The notes beneath the pieces are model-generated. The model was not told where the DNA came from. It saw only the letters and a list, made by a program, of their open reading frames with translations, and ran no database searches. Shown piece after piece: positions 1 through 4,535 of a stretch of 5,634 nucleotides of DNA. Within the stretch, counting starts at the first letter, position 1. Every line of letters starts with the position of its first letter. The position numbers were made by a program, and so were the translations under genes. The stretch comes from Xanthobacteraceae bacterium (GTDB lineage Bacteria; Pseudomonadota; Alphaproteobacteria; Rhizobiales; Xanthobacteraceae), in NCBI GenBank assembly GCA_030043285.1, contig JASHXZ010000272.1, positions 1-5,634 of the forward strand. Reading direction: 5' to 3'.

Positions 1-65
1 ACGATCAGGCCCATAATATCGGAAAATTTGCCGGTGCGGTGCAACAGGTGCGGACGATGAAATGA
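1..65 (+). CDS. possible 3' end of an unidentified gene (partial)
   Basis: The third plus-strand frame is open from the window edge and would end with a stop at 63-65, giving a tail that finishes ...GKFAGAVQQVRTMK. If real, it converges on the minus-strand gene that ends at 67, leaving one base between stops. About 20 codons is too few to identify a family, and the first frame is also open to a stop at 58-60, so the choice of frame is a judgement from residue composition only. No function is proposed. Confidence 0.25.
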   Translation, partial: DQAHNIGKFAGAVQQVRTMK

Positions 66-66
66 T

Positions 67-732
67 TCAATTCGCCGAATACGGCGAGCTCGTCCGGGAG
101 CTGAACAGCCTGAACAACGGCTCGAAGCCGCCGTCGCCATGGCGCGGCTTTTTTGCCTCGCCGCGGGCCGCCTGCCAGCGCCGTATCGCCTCGTAGCTCG
201 CGGCGCGATGCCGCTTCGACTTTTTGCTCGGCGCCGCTTCGGACACCGGCGCGATCTCGTCATGGCCCGGGGCTGCTACCGCCGGCTCCTCGACATGCGC
301 GACGTGGGTCGGCGCGGCGCCACTCGCTGCATTGGGAGCGCCGATGCTTTGCGGCGCGGCTGCGGTGTTTGCAGTGTTTGTGGCGGCAGCGCCGATTTCG
401 CCGGGCCGACCGGCTTGTTGCGGGCCCGCAACGGCCGGCTGTGCCGACACCGCCGCGGTCTGCGATTGTGCCGGAGCCGCCGCCGCTCGCTGCGCCGGGG
501 CGATGGCCGCCGCGGAATTGGCCGCCGGCGCGCTTATCACCAAGGCGTGGGCGGCGATCGAGCTATCGGTGCCGGCGCCGGTTGCCCGATGCGGCAGCAG
601 CGACACAACCACGCCCGCGCCGGCGGTGGCACCGATCGCGGTCGCGACCAGCACGATGCGCAGCGTCCGCACGAAGCTGGGTGTCGGGGCCAGATAGCCC
701 CATTCCGGATGGAAATTCCCGGCAGAGCGCAT
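67..732 (-). CDS. Ala/Pro-rich single-pass membrane protein, unknown function
   Basis: The protein is about 221 residues from the ATG at 730-732. I chose this start because a GGGAGG box lies 11 nt upstream (minus-strand complement of 744-749); the longer open frame back to 849 begins only with TTG and lacks such a site. What is visible: a short N-terminus (MRSAGNFHPEWGYLAP...), one hydrophobic segment at about residues 24-46, a long low-complexity Ala/Pro/Gln/Thr region at about 55-180, a basic cluster at about 175-205 (SKKSKRHR, RRWQAARGEAKKPRH) and a tail ending LFRLFSSRTSSPYSAN. The order suggests a membrane anchor followed by a flexible linker, with the basic tail on one side. I recall similar N-termini among Bradyrhizobium hypothetical proteins, but assign no function. 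GC-rich third positions support coding on this strand. Confidence 0.8.
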   Translation of the reverse strand: MRSAGNFHPEWGYLAPTPSFVRTLRIVLVATAIGATAGAGVVVSLLPHRATGAGTDSSIAAHALVISAPAANSAAAIAPAQRAAAAPAQSQTAAVSAQPAVAGPQQAGRPGEIGAAATNTANTAAAPQSIGAPNAASGAAPTHVAHVEEPAVAAPGHDEIAPVSEAAPSKKSKRHRAASYEAIRRWQAARGEAKKPRHGDGGFEPLFRLFSSRTSSPYSAN

Positions 733-1079
733 TTTTACCGTAGCCTCCCGGGCAGTTCGGCTGCCCGCCTGCTTCACCTGTCCGCTACCGGCAACTCCAC
801 ATTGCCAGCTGGGTTCCTGTGTGTCGCCGCGCTGCATCGCGCAGTTCAATCAGCCGACTTGGCTTACCGGCCATGGCGGAACCCGGCAAGCCGACCCCAG
901 CCGGAATCCACCGACTGTTGCCAATCGGCATCACAGGGCTACTGCAATCGGAGATTTCGTCACGCTTCGGCGCCGGCTGGCCGCACTTGTCCACAGCAGC
1001 CGCGCTTTCACCGCGACGATATCGTGTCGGGCAAGTGCGAATCATGGGAGCGCCGGCCTCCTCGTCATCGCGGCCCGTT
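733..1079. other. intergenic stretch without a convincing gene
   Basis: About 350 nt lie between the two hypothetical membrane-protein genes. Open frames exist on both strands, but none shows a start with a good ribosome site together with the expected third-position bias. The promoter of the gene ending at 67 probably lies here; I see no clear -35/-10 pair. Confidence 0.5.
744..749 (-). promoter_or_regulatory. ribosome binding site that fixes the start at 732
   Basis: On the minus strand this reads GGGAGG, 11 nt before the ATG at 732. It is the best Shine-Dalgarno match in the open frame and argues against the TTG at 849. Confidence 0.6.
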
Positions 1080-1826
1080 TTACGACGCGGCGCTGAGCTG
1101 CCGGTCGCCGCCATCGTCGTGGTCGAACCGATGACCGATCCATGACGGAATGCCGCCGATCGCCATGACGGCGTGCAAGGTGGCGCTGACCACGTGATCC
1201 TTCATGGCGAGCGTGGTGGTAACGAACGAACCATGCGCCGGCGCAGTCGAAGGCGCGGCATTGTCCTGCAGGCCGGCAAGTGCGAGCGGCGCCGGCGATG
1301 CTTGCGCTGCCGCAGGCGAAACGGCGCCGCGCAGCGCGACCGCCGGTATGGCCGCGACCGCGACCGACTTAGCGCGAGCCGCTGCCGGATTGGCTGCCGC
1401 AACCGCGGCGACGCGACGCTCGGCGACAGCCGCAGGCCTCGCGATCGCCGCCAGCCTGGCGTCCGCCGCAACGCTCGCGTCCTCCGCCACCCGCTTGGCA
1501 TCCGCCAAGGCCTGCGCGGACTGCGCATCGTCCCTGGCATGGCGGCTCTTCTGCGCCGTCTCCTGGGCGATGAGGAAATCGCGAATGAGGTCGTGCTCGT
1601 CGCGCACGAGCCGGATCATCTCCGGCGAGGCCGGAGCGGCCGCCGCCATGCCGCCGGCCAGGAAGGCCGGCTGGGCGAAGTGATAATGGGCAAGCAGCAT
1701 GGCGCCGATCATGCTCGCCAGCGACGCCGGCAGCACTTCGAGCACGAGCTTGCTGACGATCCGCAGCAAAAACGGCGTGGCTTTGGGCAAGGCGGCGCTT
1801 GTCTCGACGGCTGCATGGCTCGGCAT
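1080..1826 (-). CDS. single-pass membrane protein with Ala-rich helical region, unknown function
   Basis: The product is about 248 residues from the ATG at 1824-1826, which has a GGGAGA box 8 nt upstream (complement of 1835-1840). The open frame extends to 1877, but that start is TTG and the extra codons cross an operator-like site. Visible parts: a hydrophobic segment at about residues 27-50 (KLVLEVLPASLASMIGAMLL), a charged, probably helical stretch at about 68-120 containing RLVRDEHDLIRDFLIAQE and many Ala/Asp/Arg/Lys, a long Ala/Val/Pro-rich region at about 120-195, and a less biased C-terminus (MKDHVVSATLHAVMAIGGIP...) with a second mildly hydrophobic patch. No catalytic motif is recognised. 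It is the next gene downstream of the TetR-family regulator on the same strand, 131 nt away, and has a degenerate copy of the regulator's palindrome ahead of it, so repression by that regulator is a reasonable inference. Confidence 0.82.
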   Translation of the reverse strand: MPSHAAVETSAALPKATPFLLRIVSKLVLEVLPASLASMIGAMLLAHYHFAQPAFLAGGMAAAAPASPEMIRLVRDEHDLIRDFLIAQETAQKSRHARDDAQSAQALADAKRVAEDASVAADARLAAIARPAAVAERRVAAVAAANPAAARAKSVAVAAIPAVALRGAVSPAAAQASPAPLALAGLQDNAAPSTAPAHGSFVTTTLAMKDHVVSATLHAVMAIGGIPSWIGHRFDHDDGGDRQLSAAS

Positions 1827-1851
1827 CGACCCGGTCTCCCGTTGCCGCGAT

Positions 1852-1873
1852 TTTTCAAACGGTCGATTGAATT
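1852..1873. promoter_or_regulatory. degenerate TetR-type operator upstream of the 1080-1826 gene
   Basis: The sequence TTTTCAAAC-GGTC-GATTGAATT has the same arm length and 4-nt spacer as the perfect palindrome in front of the TetR-family gene. The left arm is identical over 9 bases; the right arm matches 6 of 9. A further TTTCAAAC half-site follows at 1872-1879. It ends about 26 nt upstream of the ATG at 1826, a position where a repressor would block transcription start or early elongation. Binding is inferred from resemblance only. Confidence 0.5.
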
Positions 1874-1927
1874 TCAAACACGTGTTATAGGCAGGGCGTG
1901 GCCGGAATCAAGGAAATTTTGCGGCAC

Positions 1928-1972
1928 TCCTCGGGCTTTCCCGAGGAACTCGGCGCCTCAGGCGGCGCCGAG
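1928..1972 (-). terminator. two tandem hairpins at the 3' end of the TetR-family gene
   Basis: TCCTCGGG-CTTT-CCCGAGGA (1928-1947) is a perfect 8-bp stem. CTCGGCGCC-TCAGGC-GGCGCCGAG (1949-1972) is a perfect 9-bp stem whose loop contains the regulator's stop codon (1958-1960). Neither is followed by a U-tract in the minus-strand direction, so they are not a textbook intrinsic terminator. They could terminate inefficiently, or protect the 3' end of the regulator mRNA. Confidence 0.45.
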
Positions 1973-2575
1973 CCCGCGCATGGTCCAGCGGCTCAACAGC
2001 TGTGCCAGCCAATCGACCGCCATATCGTCGAGCTCGAGCGCGACCGGCGGGCCGGCAAGCTGTTCGCGATTGCGCACGAACACGCTGCATTGGCCGATCA
2101 GCCAGATCGCCGCGACCATCAGGCTGCGCTGGTCGGCCTCGGGCAAAAAGCGCCGCACCAGATCGACCGTCAGCCCCATGAAAGGCGCCGCTTCTTCGCT
2201 CATCAGCTTGCGGAAAACCGGGGTCGGCCGCACCGTCTCCCAGTTGAAAATCCGCATGTAGCGGCTCGCCTCGTCGCGCGCCGAAAGCGGATGAAGCTGG
2301 CGGCGCACGAAGGCGGCAAGCGCCTCTTCGCGCGGCAGGCCGGCGGTGTCGTCGGCATGGGCGAGCTGGTCCTCGGTCAGGCCGCGGAACGCCGTGCGCA
2401 GCACCTCGCGGTAGAGCCCCTCCTTGCCGTCGAAATGATAATTGATCGCCGCCTGGTTCACCCGCGCCCGCGCCACGATGGCGCGCACGCTGGTGGCGTC
2501 ATAGCCGCGTTCGGCGAACAGCCGTTCGGCGGCTTTGAGAATGCGGTCGCGCGTGATGTCAGAGGGCCGCGTCAT
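1958..2575 (-). CDS. TetR/AcrR-family transcriptional repressor, CecR-like
   Basis: The protein is 205 residues, normal for TetR regulators, which act as dimeric repressors released by a small ligand. I take the ATG at 2573-2575 (MTRPSDITRDRIL...); the frame extends to a TTG at 2593, but that start lies inside the operator palindrome. Residues 8-55 form the N-terminal DNA-binding domain: ILKAAERLFAERGYDATSVR, then the helix-turn-helix with recognition helix VNQAAINYHFDGKEGLY (39-55), a very typical TetR signature. The C-terminal half (about 90-195, with RYMRIFNWETVRPTPVFRKL and a hydrophobic helix MVAAIWLIGQCSVFV) resembles the ligand-binding and dimerisation domain of CecR/YbiH-like members. 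Those often sit beside HlyD/ABC efflux genes, but none is in this window. The perfect palindrome at 2585-2610 suggests autorepression. The ligand is unknown. Confidence 0.93.
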   Translation of the reverse strand: MTRPSDITRDRILKAAERLFAERGYDATSVRAIVARARVNQAAINYHFDGKEGLYREVLRTAFRGLTEDQLAHADDTAGLPREEALAAFVRRQLHPLSARDEASRYMRIFNWETVRPTPVFRKLMSEEAAPFMGLTVDLVRRFLPEADQRSLMVAAIWLIGQCSVFVRNREQLAGPPVALELDDMAVDWLAQLLSRWTMRGLGAA

Positions 2576-2584
2576 GTCAGGTTC

Positions 2585-2610
2585 CGTTTTCAAACTCTCG
2601 TTTGAAAACG
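2585..2610. promoter_or_regulatory. perfect palindromic operator, probable TetR autoregulatory site
   Basis: CGTTTTCAAAC-TCTC-GTTTGAAAACG is a perfect inverted repeat with 11-bp arms and a 4-nt spacer. It lies 10 to 35 nt upstream of the regulator's ATG, where TetR-family proteins usually bind to repress their own gene. It is markedly AT-rich against its surroundings, as expected for a promoter region. Recognition by this regulator is inferred from position and symmetry. Confidence 0.75.
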
Positions 2611-2666
2611 TATACGCGCGCGGCCCGGCCGGCGCAACTGCGCCGCCCCACCGCAGGGGGCCGTAG

Positions 2667-2692
2667 CCCGCATGCGCGAAGCGATATGCGGG
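2667..2692 (+). repeat. REP-like palindrome i (CCCGCAT / ATGCGGG)
   Basis: A 7-bp perfect stem, CCCGCAT (2667-2673) with ATGCGGG (2686-2692), encloses a 12-nt loop GCGCGAAGCGAT and is preceded by GTAG. It matches the palindrome at 2713-2738 read on the other strand, with one base pair swapped in the stem. The two form an inverted pair 20 nt apart, like a bacterial interspersed mosaic element. Confidence 0.75.
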
Positions 2693-2712
2693 GCCGAGCG
2701 CCGTTAGTCAGT

Positions 2713-2738
2713 CCCGGATATCGCTGCGCTCATCCGGG
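2713..2738 (-). repeat. REP-like palindrome ii (CCCGGAT / ATCCGGG)
   Basis: A 7-bp perfect stem (2713-2719 with 2732-2738) encloses a 12-nt loop that reads GAGCGCAGCGAT on the minus strand. It is inverted relative to palindrome i, and its stem uses G-C where palindrome i has C-G. Confidence 0.8.
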
Positions 2739-2800
2739 CTATCGGAGCTGCTAAAGTGCCCATTGAAATCATGCGCTCAAAGAGCGCCCTCCTACCCTCG

Positions 2801-2934
2801 CCCGCTTGCGGGAGAGGGTGGCCGCGCAGCGGCCGGGTGAGGGCCAGTGCGCCCAAACGACCTACGCGTCGCCCAGCCGCTTTACGAGGCTTCCTTTTGT
2901 GCTCGGCCACGGCAAGATCGACGGCGCGCCGCAT
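2801..2934 (-). repeat. dispersed direct repeat, copy A
   Basis: This segment recurs at 3741-3873 in the same orientation. The first 67 bases (2801-2867 against 3741-3807) differ at only three positions. They include an inverted repeat around CCCGCTTGCGGG (arms reach into 2795-2818) and GGCCGC-GCA-GCGGCC. The remainder is less similar, but both copies would encode on the minus strand a peptide MRR(A/G)VDL...AEHK(R/G)KPR. The repeat therefore joins a palindromic module to a gene-tail-like module. I recall this GC-rich palindromic module as common in Bradyrhizobium-type genomes. Confidence 0.75.
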
Positions 2935-2990
2935 CAGCTGGCCTCAAGCTTCGGCGAAATCGAACCGTCGATGTCAATCCGTGCTGCGCG

Positions 2991-3035
2991 CTATGGCGCC
3001 CAAGTCTATGGCGCCCAAGTCTATGGCGCCCAAGT
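2991..3035 (-). repeat. 15-bp tandem triplication spanning a stop codon
   Basis: CTATGGCGCCCAAGT occurs three times head to tail with no mismatch (2991-3005, 3006-3020, 3021-3035). The unit at 3021-3035 is the last five codons of the signal peptidase gene (Thr-Trp-Ala-Pro-stop). The other two copies repeat that ending in the same frame behind the stop. Confidence 0.95.
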
Positions 3036-3545
3036 CAAGCGCATTTGCGCGACGACCTTGGCGCGGATTTGCGATTTGCTGATAGGGCCGAAGATTCGCG
3101 AATCAAGGCTGTTGCCGCGGTTGTCGCCGGCGACGAAATACATCCCGTCCGGGATTGCGACTTGTCTCAAGGCAGTCCCGTCAGGGCACGCCATTGTCGG
3201 CTCTGCATCTGCCAGTCTTTGACCGCTCGCGGTGGTCACGAAAACGTTGCACGTGCCGTAGCGCACGATATCGCCGGGCAGCGCCACGATCCTCTTCACG
3301 TACTGCATGTCGCCGGAAAAAATAAAGCCGCACAGCGGATTTGCCGAGAGGCAAACGGTGACAATGTCGCCGCGTCTCGGTTGAAACAGTTGTTTGGCAA
3401 GCGGCGACGCAATCAAGATGTCCTTGTCATGAAGTGTCGGCATCATCGAGGCGCCGGAGACGACCGTCGGGCGCATGACAACCACCAGGCAAAAGAACGA
3501 GGCCAGGATGGTGAGTGCCGAAGAGGCTAGCGACTTGCCGGTCAT
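3021..3545 (-). CDS. type I signal peptidase (S26 family), short TraF-sized form
   Basis: The 174-residue product is a membrane serine peptidase that would remove signal peptides, or mature a specific partner, on the outer face of the inner membrane. One N-terminal membrane segment is seen at about residues 7-24. The catalytic serine box follows at once (SGASMMPTL, Ser33). The general-base lysine lies in YVKRIVALPGD (Lys84), and the conserved box GDNRGNSLDSRIFGPI spans 140-155, so every catalytic element is present. The protein is well short of housekeeping LepB (324 residues in E. coli) and close to conjugative TraF-type peptidases. The ATG at 3543-3545 has a GGGAG box 8 nt upstream and overlaps by ATGA with the stop of a truncated upstream frame, a sign of former translational coupling. 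A dedicated role, for example in pilin processing, is inference: no conjugation gene is visible nearby. The stop codon lies in a 15-bp tandem repeat. Confidence 0.92.
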   Translation of the reverse strand: MTGKSLASSALTILASFFCLVVVMRPTVVSGASMMPTLHDKDILIASPLAKQLFQPRRGDIVTVCLSANPLCGFIFSGDMQYVKRIVALPGDIVRYGTCNVFVTTASGQRLADAEPTMACPDGTALRQVAIPDGMYFVAGDNRGNSLDSRIFGPISKSQIRAKVVAQMRLTWAP

Positions 3546-3652
3546 TCGAGCGTCTCCCGGTTTTGCACGAGGTAGGAGATTACGAAATCGTCTTGATCTT
3601 CACTAAGATAGGCGTCAAAGGCACGCGCGGAAAGGGTTCTCTCAGCACGTAA
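3542..3652 (-). pseudogene. 3' stub of an unidentified gene, cut off at a REP
   Basis: Reading the minus strand from 3652, 36 codons run in the frame LRAERTLSARAFDAYLSEDQ... and end ...SYLVQNRETLE, stopping at 3542-3544. The stop overlaps the signal peptidase start as ATGA, the usual layout of translationally coupled genes. The stub has no ATG, GTG or TTG in frame before its acidic stretch. Upstream, the frame passes into the REP-like palindrome at 3653-3677, where it meets a stop. It therefore looks like the surviving C-terminus of the gene that once preceded the peptidase in an operon. In rhizobial conjugation operons a TraF peptidase follows traA, but I cannot match this tail to TraA. Family unknown. 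Confidence 0.6.
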
Positions 3653-3677
3653 GGCGGATCAGCGCAGCGTAATCCGC
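3653..3677 (+). repeat. REP-like palindrome iii (GCGGAT / ATCCGC)
   Basis: GCGGAT (3654-3659) pairs with ATCCGC (3672-3677) across a 12-nt loop CAGCGCAGCGTA. Loop length and the GCGCAGCG core match palindrome ii, while the stem differs. It directly abuts the gene stub that ends at 3652. Confidence 0.7.
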
Positions 3678-3698
3678 TAATTCGGTCGGCCTTACAGC

Positions 3699-3722
3699 GC
3701 ATTACGCCTTCGGCAATCCGCC
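3699..3722 (-). repeat. imperfect REP-like palindrome iv
   Basis: On the minus strand, GCGGATT and AATGCGC form a 7-bp stem with one mismatch around GCCGAAGGCGT. The outer GGCGGAT of palindrome iii can also pair with ATCCGCC at 3716-3722, so iii and iv form an inverted pair and could fold together. Confidence 0.55.
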
Positions 3723-3740
3723 CCACAAGCAACCCCCTCT

Positions 3741-3873
3741 CCCGCTTGCGGGAGAGGGTGGCCGCGAAGCGGCCGGGTGAGGGCCAGTACGCCCAAACGT
3801 CCTACGCCCTGCTCGGACGCCGACGAGGCTTCCCCTTATGCTCGGCAAGCACGAGATCGACGCCGCGCCGCAT
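3741..3873 (-). repeat. dispersed direct repeat, copy B
   Basis: This is the second copy of the repeat at 2801-2934. Its palindromic core is cleaner than copy A: CCCTCTCCCGC-TT-GCGGGAGAGGG (3735-3758) is a perfect 11-bp inverted repeat, followed by GGCCGC-GAA-GCGGCC (3760-3774). Copies A and B bracket the signal peptidase gene in direct orientation, about 940 bp apart. Confidence 0.75.
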
Positions 3874-3927
3874 CAACCCGTCCATGGTCGTGTCCATCAC
3901 GGTCGCCAGAATTTTCAGCAAGCGTAG
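3802..3927 (-). pseudogene. 3' stub of an unidentified gene, cut off at a REP
   Basis: On the minus strand the frame from 3927 to the stop at 3802-3804 reads about 41 codons (...LLKILATVMDTTMDGLMRRG...) and ends EHKGKPRRRPSRA. Third positions are mostly G or C, as in the real genes here. Upstream, the frame enters the REP palindrome at 3928-3955 and then lies opposite the transposase gene in another frame, so coding potential ends at the REP. A related peptide is encoded by repeat copy A (MRRAVDLAVAEHKRKPRK). The ATG at 3895-3897 could start a 31-residue peptide, but no good ribosome site is seen. I read this as the tail of a gene disrupted when the REP/transposase unit arrived. Family not recognised. 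Confidence 0.4.
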
Positions 3928-3955
3928 CCCGGATTGAGCGCCAGCGAAATCCGGG
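3928..3955 (+). repeat. REP palindrome v, 3' flank of the RAYT gene
   Basis: CCCGGATT (3928-3935) and AATCCGGG (3948-3955) form a perfect 8-bp stem around the 12-nt loop GAGCGCCAGCGA, preceded by GTAG. The RAYT stop codon lies at 3957-3959, one base away. Orientation is opposite to palindromes vi-viii on the other side of the gene. Confidence 0.9.
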
Positions 3956-3956
3956 T

Positions 3957-4493
3957 TCAGCGGCTTCGCTCGCCAAAACTCCCGAGATTTTGCCGAGCAT
4001 CGCCGCCCCAGTCCTGCGGCAAAATACCGAGCCGAACGTATCGATGAAAAGATGAATGGGGCCAGTCCGCTACACACGAAACTAGGCCGTGCTTCACCGG
4101 GTTGTAGTGAATATAGTCGACGTGGCGCTCGAAATCGCCCTCGTCGCGGATCGTGTGCTCCCAAAAGCGACGCTGCCAAAGCGCGGCCTCACCATTGCCA
4201 TGCCGCTGAAGCGGCGTACCCGCCGACACGACTTCTCGGGTGAACCGCCGCTTGATGAAGCTCAATCGTATAGAAAAGTCGGCATCGCCATCCGGCATGG
4301 TCATGAGCATGTGCAGGTGGTCAGGCAACACGACGATGGCATCGATGGCAAGGGGATATCGCTGGCGCGTCAATCTTATCGCAGCACGCAACGCTCCAAT
4401 GTGATCGATAAGCACGTGCGACCTTCGATCGAAGAGCGTTGCCGTAATGAAGAACATCCCGCCAGGAAGAAAATTTCGTCGATAACGCACCAT
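3957..4493 (-). CDS. REP-associated tyrosine transposase (RAYT, Y1_Tnp/IS200-like)
   Basis: The 178-residue product belongs to the HUH single-strand nucleases called RAYTs or TnpA-REP. These recognise folded REP hairpins, cleave one strand and join it through a tyrosine; they are domesticated relatives of IS200/IS605 transposases. The N-terminus VRYRRNFLPGGMFFITATL is typical. The HUH metal-binding motif is DHLHML (His59-Leu60-His61), the WQRRFWEHTIRDE block spans about 106-118, and the nucleophile is probably Tyr127 in DYIHYNPVKHG. The C-terminus WPHSSFHRYV...LPQDWGG is also standard. Length and motifs look intact. The start is the ATG at 4491-4493; the frame continues to a TTG at 4529, but those residues are only translated REP. 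The gene is bracketed by inverted REPs, at 3928-3955 past its stop and 4508-4534 before its start. No strong ribosome site is seen, consistent with low expression. Confidence 0.94.
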   Translation of the reverse strand: MVRYRRNFLPGGMFFITATLFDRRSHVLIDHIGALRAAIRLTRQRYPLAIDAIVVLPDHLHMLMTMPDGDADFSIRLSFIKRRFTREVVSAGTPLQRHGNGEAALWQRRFWEHTIRDEGDFERHVDYIHYNPVKHGLVSCVADWPHSSFHRYVRLGILPQDWGGDARQNLGSFGERSR

Positions 4494-4507
4494 GGGAACA
4501 AGATATC

Positions 4508-4534
4508 CTGGATTTCGCTTCCCGCTCAATCCGG
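4508..4534 (-). repeat. REP palindrome vi, 5' flank of the RAYT gene
   Basis: CTGGATT (4508-4514) pairs with AATCCGG (4528-4534) with one G-T wobble, around a 13-nt loop that reads GAGCGGGAAGCGA on the minus strand. It ends 14 nt upstream of the RAYT ATG. It is the least regular of the RAYT-linked REPs. Confidence 0.8.
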
Positions 4535-4535
4535 A

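Larger units (their letters stand above)
2611..3020. other. gene-free interval filled by repeats
   Basis: This 410-nt interval lies between the regulator's operator and the end of the signal peptidase gene. It holds an inverted REP pair (2667-2738), dispersed repeat copy A (2801-2934) and two of the three 15-bp tandem units (2991-3020). Open frames here, including one on the minus strand from 2934, read through repeat sequence and I do not accept them as genes. Confidence 0.6.

Noticed and set aside
785..1114. Minus-strand open frame of 109 codons between the two membrane-protein genes
   Set aside because: It overlaps both neighbouring reading frames, has no recognisable motif and no good ribosome site.
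139..1134. Long plus-strand open frame of 331 codons, with others at 153-743 and 224-697
   Set aside because: They mirror the minus-strand membrane-protein gene at 67-732. Their products are Arg/Cys-rich with no family motif, as expected of antisense frames in high-GC DNA.
1173..2261. Plus-strand open frame of 362 codons
   Set aside because: It runs antisense across the 1080-1826 gene and much of the TetR gene, both better supported by motifs and ribosome sites.
1898..2605. Plus-strand open frame of 235 codons
   Set aside because: It is the antisense shadow of the TetR-family gene, whose helix-turn-helix signature is unambiguous.
2704..2934. Minus-strand frame ending in ALTRPLRGHPLPQAGEG-type sequence
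   Set aside because: It is translated repeat sequence (copy A plus REP ii). Such strings arise wherever this palindromic repeat is read as protein.
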